Assembly: GCF_000685015.1 (NCBI RefSeq)
Contig: NZ_BAYA01000009.1
Coordinates: forward strand, 62,001 to 126,000
Length of the DNA stretch: 64,000 nt
Origin: Paraburkholderia bannensis NBRC 103871
GTDB taxonomy: Bacteria > Pseudomonadota > Gammaproteobacteria > Burkholderiales > Burkholderiaceae
Reading direction: 5' to 3'
The position numbers and the translations under genes were made by a program. A model generated the notes under the pieces. It did not search any database. It was given only the letters and a program-made list of their open reading frames with translations, and was not told where the DNA came from. Of this stretch, positions 26,331-35,193 are shown in pieces (within the stretch, counting starts at the first letter, position 1; every line of letters begins with the position of its first letter).

Positions 26331-27620
26331 ATGCCCCACGACTCACGCTACACCGCCGCCAGCCACGCCGACGCCCCCGCGAGCGCCGATCCCGCACCGA
26401 CGCGCATCGCCTGCGACCTGTTCTGCGCCGTGATCGACAACTTCGGCGACATCGGCGTGTGCTGGCGTCTCGCGCGCCAGCTCGCGCACGAGCACGACTG
26501 GGAAGTGCGCCTCTTCGTCGACGACCTGCAGTCGTTCCAGCGGCTGTGCCCTGCGCTCGATGCGCAGCGCACGACGCAGACCGTCGAAGGCGTCGTCATC
26601 GAGCACTGGCACGAGCCCACCCACGCCGGCGAAACCCTGCAGATCGCCGACGTGGTGATCGAAGCCTTCGCCTGCGAGCTGCCGCCGGTGTACGTCGCCG
26701 CGATGGCGCAGCGCGAGCGCAAGCCGGTCTGGTTCAACCTCGAATACCTGAGCGCGGAAGACTGGGTGTCGGACTTTCACCTGCGCCCCTCGCCGCATCC
26801 GCGCTATCCGCTGCTCAAGCACTTCTTCTTCCCAGGACTGGGCAAAGGCACAGGCGGCGTGTTGAAGGAACGCGACCTCGATGCCGCACGCGCGGCGTTC
26901 GAAGCCTCGCCGCAGGCTCGTGAAGCATGGTGGCAAAGCGTGACGGGCGGCCCGCCCCCCGCGCCCGACGCCACGGTGATCTCGCTGTTCGCCTATGAGA
27001 ATCCCGCCGTCGACGCGCTGCTGGCGCAATGGCGCGACAGCCCGACGCCGATCGTCCTGCTGGTGCCGCAAGGTCGCATTTCCGGGGCGCTGGCGCGCTT
27101 TTTCGGTGTCGAATCGTTCGGTGCCGGCCAGCGCGCCGAACGCGGTTCGCTGACCGCGCACGGCCTCGCCTTCACCGAGCAACGTGGCTACGACGCGCTG
27201 CTCTGGGCCAGCGACCTCAATTTCGTGCGCGGCGAAGACTCGTTCGTGCGCGCGCAATGGGCCGCGCGGCCGTTTGTCTGGCACATCTATCCGCAGGGCG
27301 ACGACGCCCATCTGCCCAAGCTCGACGCCGCACTCGATCACTACGCCAGCACCCTCGACGAGGCGCCCCGGCGCGTGCTCGAACGGTTCTGGCACGGCTG
27401 GAACGGCAACGGCGCGCCCCACGGCGACGCTGCCACTGCTGGACAGACGAACCAGACCAATCAAACGAACGGGCACGCGACCTGGAACGCCATCTGGAAC
27501 GAGTTTGCCGGGCATTTGCCCGCCTACAAGGCTCGCGCACAGGCGTGGGCGCGGGAACTGGCGCAGGCCGGCGATCTCGGCGGAAATCTAGCCGAATTCG
27601 CAAAAAGTCAGTTAAAATAA
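26331..27620 (+). CDS. earP: EF-P arginine rhamnosyltransferase EarP
   Basis: EarP transfers rhamnose from dTDP-beta-L-rhamnose to Arg32 of elongation factor P, which activates it for rescuing ribosomes stalled at polyproline. The 429-residue GT-B protein has the family N-terminal motif DNFGDIGVCWRLARQL (residues 36 on), LEYLSAEDWV, HFFFPGLGKGTGG and the C-terminal RGEDSFVRAQWA with PFVWHIYPQ. A Thr/Asn repeat (TNQTNQTNG) forms a short linker near residue 380. The start MPHDSRYTAAS was chosen because the open frame upstream is non-conserved. It is immediately upstream of efp, which has the matching Arg32. Confidence 0.95.
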   Translation: MPHDSRYTAASHADAPASADPAPTRIACDLFCAVIDNFGDIGVCWRLARQLAHEHDWEVRLFVDDLQSFQRLCPALDAQRTTQTVEGVVIEHWHEPTHAGETLQIADVVIEAFACELPPVYVAAMAQRERKPVWFNLEYLSAEDWVSDFHLRPSPHPRYPLLKHFFFPGLGKGTGGVLKERDLDAARAAFEASPQAREAWWQSVTGGPPPAPDATVISLFAYENPAVDALLAQWRDSPTPIVLLVPQGRISGALARFFGVESFGAGQRAERGSLTAHGLAFTEQRGYDALLWASDLNFVRGEDSFVRAQWAARPFVWHIYPQGDDAHLPKLDAALDHYASTLDEAPRRVLERFWHGWNGNGAPHGDAATAGQTNQTNQTNGHATWNAIWNEFAGHLPAYKARAQAWARELAQAGDLGGNLAEFAKSQLK

Positions 27621-27737
27621 GCGGTTACCCGACGGCAGCCGTCTCAAGCGCTTCGGATTCGACACCGTCTGCGGTTTCTCCTGCATAGGACGAAAACCGC
27701 GAAACGGACAATACGAATGGCGAATCGCTTGCGACGT

Positions 27738-27766
27738 TTGCCGTCGCGCACACTTGAAGCTATTTA
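27738..27766 (+). promoter_or_regulatory. Putative promoter of efp
   Basis: TTGCCG (27738-27743) and TATTTA (27761-27766) are separated by 17 bp. The start of transcription would fall about 16 nt before the efp ATG, so efp can be made independently of earP. Confidence 0.45.
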
Positions 27767-27788
27767 AATCTGGACAGGACAGTTTTTT

Positions 27789-28346
27789 ATGAAGACCGCA
27801 CAGGAACTCCGCGTCGGCAACGTCGTCATGATCGGCAGCGACGCCATGGTCGTGCAGAAGGCCGAGTACAACAAGTCGGGCCGTAACTCGGCAGTCGTTA
27901 AGATGAAGTTCAAGAACCTGCTGACCGGCGCAGGCATGGAAACCGTGTACAAGGCCGACGACAAGTTCGACGTCGTGGTGCTGGAGCGCAAGGAAGTGAC
28001 GTACTCGTACTTCGCCGACCCGATGTACGTGTTCATGGACGCTGACTACAACCAGTACGAAGTCGAAGGCGAGATGATGGGCGACGCCCTCAACTACCTC
28101 GAAGACGGCATGGCTTGCGAAGTCGTGTTCTACAACGAGAAGGCCATCTCGGTCGAACTGCCGACCGTGCTCGTGCGCGAGATCACCTACACGGAACCGG
28201 CTGTCAAGGGCGACACGTCGTCGGGCAAGGTTCTGAAGACCGCCAAGCTGAACACCGGCTTCGAACTGCAAGTGCCGCTGTTCTGCAACATCGGCGACAA
28301 GATCGAAATCGACACGCGTACGAACGAGTACCGCAGCCGCGCGTAA
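27789..28346 (+). CDS. efp: Elongation factor P
   Basis: EF-P binds between the P and E sites of the ribosome and promotes peptide bond formation at consecutive prolines. The 185-residue protein has the standard three beta-barrel domains: KOW-like N-terminal ([15 protein letters not shown]), central ([17 protein letters not shown]) and C-terminal OB ([20 protein letters not shown]). The tip of domain I reads [11 protein letters not shown] with arginine at position 32, the residue rhamnosylated by EarP. It replaces the lysine found in EpmA-type EF-P. The gene follows earP by 168 bp and ends at a strong terminator. Confidence 0.98.
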   Translation: MKTAQELRVGNVVMIGSDAMVVQKAEYNKSGRNSAVVKMKFKNLLTGAGMETVYKADDKFDVVVLERKEVTYSYFADPMYVFMDADYNQYEVEGEMMGDALNYLEDGMACEVVFYNEKAISVELPTVLVREITYTEPAVKGDTSSGKVLKTAKLNTGFELQVPLFCNIGDKIEIDTRTNEYRSRA

Positions 28347-28430
28347 AGCATGCAGCGGCGCGTCCTGCGCCGCGCGGTCGCGTGGTAAGCAGCCGCAACG
28401 CGAATTCTCATGCGTGGTGGATGCAATCGT

Positions 28431-28462
28431 AAAAGCGCCCCTCGGGGCGCTTTTTCTTTTTT
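28431..28462 (+). terminator. Rho-independent terminator of efp
   Basis: GCGCCC (28435-28440) pairs with GGGCGC (28445-28450) around CTCG, followed by TTTTTCTTTTTTT. A run of four A residues precedes the stem. Confidence 0.9.
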
Positions 28463-28633
28463 TCCCGAGCGTGTATGTTTGTGACTGCATGGGAAAACCT
28501 TACCGGTTTAGCAGTCGCTTAAAATCACCGTATGTTGGAGCGGCAAGGCCGGGCGCCGATGGCATGGTTCCTGCTGGTTTCTATTTGAGATAGCGCGCGA
28601 GCGCGACCTTCCACCGAAACCAGGAGAAACACG

Positions 28634-28846
28634 ATGAACAATGACATCGCCGCAGGCAAGTGGAAGCAGTTGATCGGCAAAGCCAAGGCCGCATGGGGCG
28701 AGTTGACGGACGACGAACTCACCAAGGTCGAAGGCCGTGCGGATCGCATCGCCGGACTGATCCAGGAACGCTACGGCAAGACGCGTGACGAAGCGCAACA
28801 GGAAGTGAAGCGCTGGTTTGACGAGCATCGGCCGCTCGACGATTGA
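28634..28846 (+). CDS. CsbD family stress-response protein
   Basis: This is a small hydrophilic 70-residue protein of the CsbD family, whose members are induced by general stress but have no established biochemical role. The family pattern NNDIAAGKWKQLIGKAKAAW is followed by GELTDDELTKVEGRADRIAG and a charged helix ending WFDEHRPLDD. A ribosome site (CAGGAGAAA) lies 8-9 nt upstream of the ATG. It stands alone between the efp terminator and a 459-bp gap. Confidence 0.92.
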   Translation: MNNDIAAGKWKQLIGKAKAAWGELTDDELTKVEGRADRIAGLIQERYGKTRDEAQQEVKRWFDEHRPLDD

Positions 28847-29305
28847 TCGGGCAGGCGCAGCAGGTCATCAAGTTGGTTCGCGGCAGCCCATCGGCCTGAT
28901 GGGTCGCCGACGGACTTACAGCAGCATGGGGGTAGTACGGCTCGAACTTCGCATCGCGCGGTGTTTCGGGTCTCGCGCGCAAGCACGGCGCGACTGGTGT
29001 GCGGACGAACGACGTCAAAGTGGATCGCCACGGCGATTCGAAGAATGCCGCAACCAGCGCAGTCTGCAACGCGTCAATTCTGGGGGAGGACCGGAACTGA
29101 ACAACCTGACTCGAGACACGCAGGTGCTCTCGGTGACTAATTCCGTATCGTGCCGCGACCTGTCGCGCAGCCACGTCGCGCCCGCGCGCCCGTTGTCCTG
29201 GAACTGGACGACGCGTGCACGCTCGCACCGGTGCGGCTCCTTTGCGCCCCGCTTCTCGACCCGCTTTTCGCCCCGCTCCTCGTCTATCGGTAAGCCGATT
29301 CCGCC
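28847..29305. other. Intergenic region, nothing recognised
   Basis: These 459 bp lie between the CsbD gene and the response-regulator gene. Short reading frames on both strands lack family resemblance. I see no terminator with a T-run, no clear promoter pair and no repeat. Confidence 0.4.
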
Positions 29306-30691
29306 ATGCCACACGCCCTGATTGTCGAAGACGATCCTAATAGCCTGTCAGGCCTTTCCGCCATCCTGGCCGCTGACGGTTTCTCCGTCGATACGGCCGC
29401 CACCCTGGCCGATGCGCGCGCCGCCCTCGGGCGCTTTATCCCCGATGTCGTGCTCGTCGACCTGAACCTGCCCGACGGCGGCGGCCTCGAACTGCTGCCT
29501 CACCTGCCCGCGCAGCCGCCCGGCGGCGCGCTGCCCGTGATCGTGATGACCGGCAACGCCACCGTCGAAAGCGCGATCGAAGGCCTGCGCCACGGTATCT
29601 GGGACTATCTGCTCAAGCCCGTCAACATTCCGCGTCTGCGTAGCCTGCTCGCGCGCATTCCGCGTCCGTACGAGCTGACCGAGGAAGTGCGCACGCTGCG
29701 CGAAAGCCTGCGCCTGCTGGGCCGCTTCGGCCCGATGCTTGGCCGCAGCAGCGCGATCCAGCATGTCTATGACGCAATCGAGCAGCTCGCGCCCACCGAA
29801 TCGGCGATCCTCGTGCACGGCGAACCCGGCACCGGCAAGGAAGTCGCGGCGCGCACGCTGCATCAGCTGAGCCGTCGCCGCAAAGGCCCGTTCGTCGTCT
29901 GCGACTCACGCGCGCTGGCCGCCGAAGCCGCCAGTGGCCGGCCGCTCGCGAGCATCCTGTTCGGCCACGAGCGCGGCGCGTTCAACGGCGCCGAACAGCG
30001 CGAACCGGGCCTCGTCGATCATGCAAGCGGCGGCACGCTCTTCATCGACGAGCTCACCGAACTGCCGCGTGCACAACAGGAAGCGTTGCTGCGCGCGCTC
30101 GACTCGCAGACTTTCATGCGCGTGGGCGGCAGCAGTGAAGTGGGCACCGATTTCCGCCTGATCGCAGCGACCCGCGCCGTGCCGCGCGACGCGGTTCAAC
30201 AGGGCATGCTGCACGAAGACCTGTGGCTGCGCCTGGACGCTGCGGCGCTGCAACTGCCGCCGCTGCGCGAGCGCGAGGAAGACGCGGCGCTGCTGGCCGC
30301 GGCCTGCGTCGACGAGCTCAATATCGATGCGCATTCGCGCGGCATGACCGGCACGACGCGGCTGGTGTCGCCCTCCTTCGTGCGCGAGTGCCTGGCCTAC
30401 GACTGGCCCGGCAATGTGCGCGAACTCCAGGAGCGCGTGAAGCGCGCGTGGCATGCCTCGGGCGACGTGCTCGAAACGCTGCAAGCCGAGGAAAGCAGCG
30501 GCGCGTCGAGCCGCGACTCGAATGGCGGCCGCGTGCAGGTGACGGTGGGCACGCCGCTCGCCGATGTCGAGGAAATGCTGATCCGCGCGACGCTCGACGC
30601 CGTGGGCGGCACGCGTCATCGTGCGGCGTCGCTGCTCGGCATCAGCCCGAAGACGCTCTATAACAAGCTGCAACGCATGCGCCTCAACTAG
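29306..30691 (+). CDS. NtrC-type response regulator with altered GAFTGA loop
   Basis: In order, the 461-residue protein has a receiver domain (1-120, phospho-acceptor Asp52 in LVDLNLPDG, switch Thr in VMTGNA, Lys in LLKPVN), an AAA+ domain (about 145-380) and a Fis-type helix-turn-helix (about 425-461, TRHRAASLLGISPKTLYNKL). Walker A is HGEPGTGKEVAA and Walker B GGTLFIDELTE. The loop that normally contacts sigma-54 (GAFTGA) reads GAFNGA, with Asn227 replacing the conserved threonine. The sensor I segment reads AATRAV in place of AATN. Sigma-54-dependent activation is therefore doubtful. No histidine kinase gene is nearby. The target is unknown. Confidence 0.85.
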   Translation: MPHALIVEDDPNSLSGLSAILAADGFSVDTAATLADARAALGRFIPDVVLVDLNLPDGGGLELLPHLPAQPPGGALPVIVMTGNATVESAIEGLRHGIWDYLLKPVNIPRLRSLLARIPRPYELTEEVRTLRESLRLLGRFGPMLGRSSAIQHVYDAIEQLAPTESAILVHGEPGTGKEVAARTLHQLSRRRKGPFVVCDSRALAAEAASGRPLASILFGHERGAFNGAEQREPGLVDHASGGTLFIDELTELPRAQQEALLRALDSQTFMRVGGSSEVGTDFRLIAATRAVPRDAVQQGMLHEDLWLRLDAAALQLPPLREREEDAALLAAACVDELNIDAHSRGMTGTTRLVSPSFVRECLAYDWPGNVRELQERVKRAWHASGDVLETLQAEESSGASSRDSNGGRVQVTVGTPLADVEEMLIRATLDAVGGTRHRAASLLGISPKTLYNKLQRMRLN

Positions 30692-30713
30692 CCAGGCGCT
30701 CCTGCAGATGCAA

Positions 30714-30755
30714 AAACGGCGGCCCTTCGATATCGGAGGGCCGCCGTTTCTCTTT
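30714..30755. terminator. Terminator between the response regulator and nagZ
   Basis: A 13-bp stem (AAACGGCGGCCCT/AGGGCCGCCGTTT) with a 10-nt loop is flanked by A-tracts and TTTCTCTTT. It can serve both convergent genes. Confidence 0.85.
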
Positions 30756-30785
30756 GTGGCTAGCGCGAGCGGTTCAGGTCAAAAC

Positions 30786-31826
30786 TCAGGGCAGGACGCT
30801 ACGCAGCAACGATTGCGCCGACAGATACGCCGGATCGGCCACGAGCTTGTCCCAGCTCAGCGCCTTGCCGCGACCTTGCAGCTTCTTGATGCGCTTTGCC
30901 GATGCCTTGCGCTCGCGCGACGGTTCTTCGGTACGCAACGCGTCGAGCACCTTCTCCGCCTCGTGCGGCTGGTTGCAGATCAGCACCATGTCGCAGCCCG
31001 CCTCCAGCGCCGCACGTGCGCCTTCGGTCAGCGTGCCGCCCTGGCGCGCGGCTTCCATCGACAGGTCGTCGCTGAAGATCGCGCCCGTGAAACGCAGGCG
31101 CTCGCGCAGGATCTCCTGCACCCAGATGCGCGAGAAGCCGGCCGGCTTCGCATCGACCTTCGGATAGATCACGTGGCCCGGCATGGCCGCTGCGAGCGAC
31201 AGACCGAGCCAGTCGTACGGCTGCGCATCTTCGCCGAGGATCGATTCGAGCGGACGCTCGTCCACGGGCACCGCGACGTGCGAATCGGCCGTCGCGAAAC
31301 CATGCCCCGGGAAGTGCTTGCCGCAGTTCGCCATGCCCGCGAGCGCGAGGCCGTGGTTCAGGCTCTTGGCGAGCATCGTGACGACACGCGGATCGCGATG
31401 GAACGCGCGGTCGCCGACGACCTTCGACTGGCCGTAGCCCAGATCGAGCACGGGCGTGAACGACAGGTCGATGCCACAGGCACGCAGCTCGGCGGCGAGG
31501 ATATAGCCGACCGACGTCGCCAGCTTGGTCGCGAGCAGCACGTCCTTGTCCCACAGCGCGCCAAGGCGCCCCATCGCGGGCAGGACGGTGAAGCCGTCGG
31601 TGCGAAAGCGCTGCACGCGGCCGCCTTCGTGATCGACGGCGATGAGCAGGTCGTCGCGCACCGCGCGGATCGCGTCGGTGAGCGCGACCAGCTGCGCGCG
31701 GTTCTCGTAGTGGCGCGCGAACAGGATCACGCCGCCGGTGGAGGGATGCGCGAGGCGGCGCACGTCGTCATCGTTGAGCGTCGTGCCGACCACGTCGAGC
31801 ATGACCGGTCCGGGAATTCGTTTCAT
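30786..31826 (-). CDS. nagZ: Beta-N-acetylhexosaminidase (peptidoglycan recycling)
   Basis: NagZ removes GlcNAc from 1,6-anhydro-muropeptides in the cytoplasm; its products are inducer signals for AmpC beta-lactamase where AmpR is present. The 346-residue GH3 protein has AVDHEGGRVQRF, the acid/base loop with KHFPGHG at residues 170-176 including the His that serves as catalytic acid/base in the family, and the nucleophile Asp253 in FSDDLSMEA. It is the last gene of the lepA-to-nagZ operon, 74 bp after acpS. Its C-terminus is basic (KASAKRIKKLQGRGK). Confidence 0.96.
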   Translation of the reverse strand: MKRIPGPVMLDVVGTTLNDDDVRRLAHPSTGGVILFARHYENRAQLVALTDAIRAVRDDLLIAVDHEGGRVQRFRTDGFTVLPAMGRLGALWDKDVLLATKLATSVGYILAAELRACGIDLSFTPVLDLGYGQSKVVGDRAFHRDPRVVTMLAKSLNHGLALAGMANCGKHFPGHGFATADSHVAVPVDERPLESILGEDAQPYDWLGLSLAAAMPGHVIYPKVDAKPAGFSRIWVQEILRERLRFTGAIFSDDLSMEAARQGGTLTEGARAALEAGCDMVLICNQPHEAEKVLDALRTEEPSRERKASAKRIKKLQGRGKALSWDKLVADPAYLSAQSLLRSVLP

Positions 31827-31900
31827 CGATCAATCGGGCGTTAATGCCGCGCCTGGCCATTCACGGCGCGCGCGGCGGAATGAAAATGAGCGGCGGGCGT

Positions 31901-32308
31901 TCAGCTGCGCGGCTGGTCGGTCTCGGCGATCACGAACGAGACAGCGTAGTCACGCTCGTCGGTGATCGTCACCTGCGTGGTGATGCCGCGCTCCTCGAGC
32001 CAGAGCGCGAGTTCGCCCGACGCCACCATGTAGGGCTTGCCGCCTGGCGCGTTGAGCGTCTGCACGGCGCGCCAGGTCATCGGCATGTGGATGCCCAGGC
32101 CGATCGCCTTGGAGAACGCTTCCTTCGCCGAAAAGCGCGTGCACAGGTACGCAAGCCCGCGCACTTCCGAGCGCGCCTTGCGCGCGTGGTAGACCTTGAG
32201 CTCGTCGGGCCCGAGGATGCGCTCGGCGAACCGTCCGCCCGTGCGCTCCATCGTCGCCGCGACGCGGCTGATCTGGATGATGTCAGTACCGATGCCGTAG
32301 ATCGCCAT
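31901..32308 (-). CDS. acpS: Holo-[acyl-carrier-protein] synthase
   Basis: AcpS attaches the 4'-phosphopantetheine of CoA to Ser37 of apo-ACP. The 135-residue protein has the two family motifs: [11 protein letters not shown] with metal-binding Asp9, and [14 protein letters not shown] with Glu63. It lies 74 bp downstream of pdxJ in the lepA operon, and its substrate gene acpP is encoded 14 kb away in this same window. Length is near E. coli (126). Confidence 0.97.
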   Translation of the reverse strand: MAIYGIGTDIIQISRVAATMERTGGRFAERILGPDELKVYHARKARSEVRGLAYLCTRFSAKEAFSKAIGLGIHMPMTWRAVQTLNAPGGKPYMVASGELALWLEERGITTQVTITDERDYAVSFVIAETDQPRS

Positions 32309-32382
32309 GCGTTCCTCGTGGTTCGCTTCGTCGTTTTCGCCGTGGGGCGTGCCTGAGCGTGCTTGAGCGCGTTAGTGCTTGC

Positions 32383-33150
32383 TCAACCGTGCGTGGCCGC
32401 GAGGCGCGCCGCAACCATGATCGCCTTCATCTCGCGCACCGCGTTCTCCCAGCCCGCGAAGATCGCGTGCCCAACCACCGCGTGGCCGATGTTGAGTTCG
32501 TGAATGCCTTCGATCGCTGCGATCTGCTGCACGTTCGTGTAATGCAGGCCGTGGCCAGCGTTGACCTTCAGGCCCAGACCCACGCCGCAGTTCACGCCCG
32601 CCACCACGCGCTCGTATTCGCGCTGCTGTTCGGCGGCTGCGTGCGCTTCAGCGTAACGGCCGGTGTGCAGCTCGATCACCGGCGCGCCCGCGGCCTGCGC
32701 GGCGCGGATCTGCGTTTCGTCCGCGTCGATGAAGAGCGACACGCGGATGCCGGCGTCGGCCAGTTGACGGCACGCCGCCGCAACCGCGTCGAACTGCCCC
32801 GCCACGTCGAGACCGCCTTCGGTCGTCAGTTCCGCGCGCTTTTCCGGCACGAGACAGACATCGTGCGGCTTGATCTCGCAGGCGATGTCGAGCATTTCGG
32901 CCGTCACCGCGCATTCGAGGTTCATGCGCGTCTTGAGCAGCGGGCGCAGCTTGCGCACGTCGGCGTCGACGATGTGGCGACGATCCTCGCGCAGATGCAG
33001 CGTGATGGCATCGGCGCCCGCTTCTTCGGCGAGCAGCGCCGCGCGGATCGGATCGGGATAGGTCGTGCCGCGCGCATTGCGCAGCGTGGCGACGTGGTCG
33101 ATGTTGATGCCGAGGTCGATCACGTTAGGCGAAGTCAGGAAGAAGCTCAT
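32383..33150 (-). CDS. pdxJ: Pyridoxine 5'-phosphate synthase
   Basis: PdxJ condenses 1-deoxyxylulose-5-phosphate with 3-amino-2-oxopropyl phosphate to form pyridoxine phosphate, the last ring-forming step of the DXP-dependent vitamin B6 pathway. The 255-residue TIM-barrel protein has [16 protein letters not shown] (family N-terminal signature), [29 protein letters not shown] and the C-terminal [15 protein letters not shown]. The start [10 protein letters not shown] overlaps the recO stop by 4 bp (ATGA), so translation is coupled to recO. Confidence 0.97.
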   Translation of the reverse strand: MSFFLTSPNVIDLGINIDHVATLRNARGTTYPDPIRAALLAEEAGADAITLHLREDRRHIVDADVRKLRPLLKTRMNLECAVTAEMLDIACEIKPHDVCLVPEKRAELTTEGGLDVAGQFDAVAAACRQLADAGIRVSLFIDADETQIRAAQAAGAPVIELHTGRYAEAHAAAEQQREYERVVAGVNCGVGLGLKVNAGHGLHYTNVQQIAAIEGIHELNIGHAVVGHAIFAGWENAVREMKAIMVAARLAATHG

Positions 33151-34157
33151 AGATTCTGCAAGTCGATCAGGATCTGGCGCGTCGCGAGCGGCGTGCCGCC
33201 AAGGTAAGTGTTCAGCAGGAAACGCATCAGCGCCTTGCTCTGCGCGACGGTCTGGGGTCGATGGTAATTGTCCTCTTCCATGTCGAGCAAGGTCTGCCCC
33301 GACAGGACGGGCCAATGCGCGGGCCACTCGTCCGACGCTTCGCGCACGCCGCGCTCGGGATCGAACACATAGCGCCCTTCCGCGACCACGGTCTTGCGGT
33401 TGACGGTGCGGTTGAGCGCCAGTGCGTAGCCGGTGTCGCGCAGCAGGACGCGCTCGAACGAGCGCAGCACCTGCACGGGCGGCAGATCATGCGCGAGGCG
33501 CGTGAGCGTGACGACGTAATGATTGAACAGCGCGGGATGCGGGTCTTCGCGCGCGAGAAACTTCACCAGCAGCTCATTCACATAGAAGCCGCACAGCAGC
33601 GCGTCACCCGCGAGCGGCAACATGCCGCCGACCCATTCGGCGCCGGTGAGCGTGCGGACTTCGCCCTTGCCTGTCCAGTTGAGCGTGAGTGGCTGGAAAG
33701 TTTGCAGCACGCCGCGCAAAGCCGAGTGCGGGCGCTTGGCGCCCTTCGCGACGAGCGCGACGCGGCCATGGTCGCGCGAGAGCACGTCGATGATGAGGCT
33801 GGTTTCGCGGTATGGGTAACTGTGCAGCACGAAGGCGGGCTGCTCGCTGACGCGATAGTCGGACGTGCCGCGCGAGGCGCGCGGCAGTTGCGAGCGTGCG
33901 GTGGTCTTGCGCGGCGCGGCGCGGCGCTCGAGCGTGGCGTCGGCGCCTTCGCTCATGTCGCGCTCGCTCGACGCCGAAGACCGCGTGCGGCGGCTGCGCG
34001 TGCCGTTCGACGTGGCCGCGCTGCCCGAGCCGCCCGTACCGCTCGAACGCCGCGCGCGCGTGGCGCCGCCGCCGGGCGATTCGAAATCGGCGTCGTCGGC
34101 GCCCGCGTCGGGCGCGGGCCAGTCGTCGTTCAGGGTTCCGGCTTCGCCGTCACTCAT
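33147..34157 (-). CDS. recO: DNA repair protein RecO with disordered N-terminal extension
   Basis: RecO helps RecR load RecA on SSB-coated gaps. Typical RecO sequence starts only at about residue 101 ([20 protein letters not shown]), with the OB fold, then [20 protein letters not shown] and a helical domain containing [15 protein letters not shown] sequence ([17 protein letters not shown]). The preceding 100 residues are low in complexity, rich in Gly, Ser, Arg and Asp, and raise the length to 336 against 242 in E. coli. The start may be later than annotated: a candidate ATG lies at residue 68. The zinc-finger cysteines of some RecO proteins are not seen. Confidence 0.92.
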   Translation of the reverse strand: MSDGEAGTLNDDWPAPDAGADDADFESPGGGATRARRSSGTGGSGSAATSNGTRSRRTRSSASSERDMSEGADATLERRAAPRKTTARSQLPRASRGTSDYRVSEQPAFVLHSYPYRETSLIIDVLSRDHGRVALVAKGAKRPHSALRGVLQTFQPLTLNWTGKGEVRTLTGAEWVGGMLPLAGDALLCGFYVNELLVKFLAREDPHPALFNHYVVTLTRLAHDLPPVQVLRSFERVLLRDTGYALALNRTVNRKTVVAEGRYVFDPERGVREASDEWPAHWPVLSGQTLLDMEEDNYHRPQTVAQSKALMRFLLNTYLGGTPLATRQILIDLQNL

Positions 34158-34221
34158 GCCCGCTCACTCGCACCTTGAGATTGCTGTCGCTGGGTTGCGT
34201 CCAGGGTTGCGGGGCTACGCG

Positions 34222-35127
34222 TTACTCGTAGCCGTAGGCGCGCAGGCCTGCGTCGTTGTCGGCCCAGCCGCTCTTCACCTTCACGAAGGTTTCGAGATAC
34301 ACCGGGCCGTCGAACAGCTTCTCCATGTCGAGACGCGCTTCGGTGCTGATCTGCTTGAGCTTGCTGCCCTTCTGGCCGATCACCATGGCCTTCTGCGTAT
34401 CGCGCTCGACCAGGATCGTCGCGAAGATCCGGCGTAGACGGCCGTCCTGCTCGAACTTGTCGATGATGACCGTGCTCGTGTACGGCAGCTCGTCGCCAGT
34501 CCAGCGGAAGACTTTTTCACGCAGGATTTCGGCGGCCAGGAAGCGCTCGCTGCGATCGGTCAGGTCGTCTTCGCCGTAGATCGGCTCGCCTTCGGGCAGA
34601 TACGGCTTGAGCGTCGCGAGCAGGCGCTTGATGTCGTCCGTGTTTTTCGCCGAGAGCGGCACGATCTCGCGGAACTCGCGCAGTTTCTGCACGCCTTCGA
34701 TAAACGGATACAGCGTGGCCTTGTCCTTTACGCAATCGATTTTGTTGGCAATCAGGATCGTGGGCGCGTCCGCCGGGATCAGGTCGAGCACGCGCTGATC
34801 ATCCGGGCCGAACTTGCCCGCTTCGATCACGAACAGCACGGCATCGACGGAACTCAGCGTCGACGTCACGGCGCGGTTCAGCGAACGATTGAGCGCCGTG
34901 CTGTGGCGCGTCTGGAAGCCCGGCGTATCGACAAAAATGTACTGCGCGTCGTCGGTCGTATTGATACCGGTGATGCGGTGGCGCGTCGTCTGCGCCTTGC
35001 GCGAGGTAATGCTGATCTTCTGGCCGACGAGCGCGTTCATCAGCGTGGATTTGCCGACGTTCGGCCGGCCGACGATCGCGACCATGCCGCAGCGGAAGCC
35101 GGCAGGAGTGGTGGTAGGTGCGTTCAT
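34222..35127 (-). CDS. era: GTPase Era (16S rRNA / 30S assembly)
   Basis: Era binds the 3' end of 16S rRNA and couples ribosome maturation to growth. The 301-residue protein has G1 GRPNVGKST (20-28), switch sequence [10 protein letters not shown]3 DTPGFQT, G4 NKID and G5 SAKN. A C-terminal KH domain contains [12 protein letters not shown]. It is 65 bp after era's usual partner rnc and 64 bp before recO, in the conserved lepA-lepB-rnc-era-recO order. Confidence 0.98.
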   Translation of the reverse strand: MNAPTTTPAGFRCGMVAIVGRPNVGKSTLMNALVGQKISITSRKAQTTRHRITGINTTDDAQYIFVDTPGFQTRHSTALNRSLNRAVTSTLSSVDAVLFVIEAGKFGPDDQRVLDLIPADAPTILIANKIDCVKDKATLYPFIEGVQKLREFREIVPLSAKNTDDIKRLLATLKPYLPEGEPIYGEDDLTDRSERFLAAEILREKVFRWTGDELPYTSTVIIDKFEQDGRLRRIFATILVERDTQKAMVIGQKGSKLKQISTEARLDMEKLFDGPVYLETFVKVKSGWADNDAGLRAYGYE

Positions 35128-35193
35128 GATCGGACCAGGGAAATGAGCGGGGAAAATTAGCGGGGCGCGCGTCGATCGCGCGCCCGGGTGGAA

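Noticed and set aside
28847..29305. A short plus-strand frame in the CsbD/response-regulator gap
   Set aside because: The translated sequence is Arg/Ser-rich with no domain and no ribosome site, and it overlaps equally long antisense frames, as expected of noncoding GC-rich DNA.
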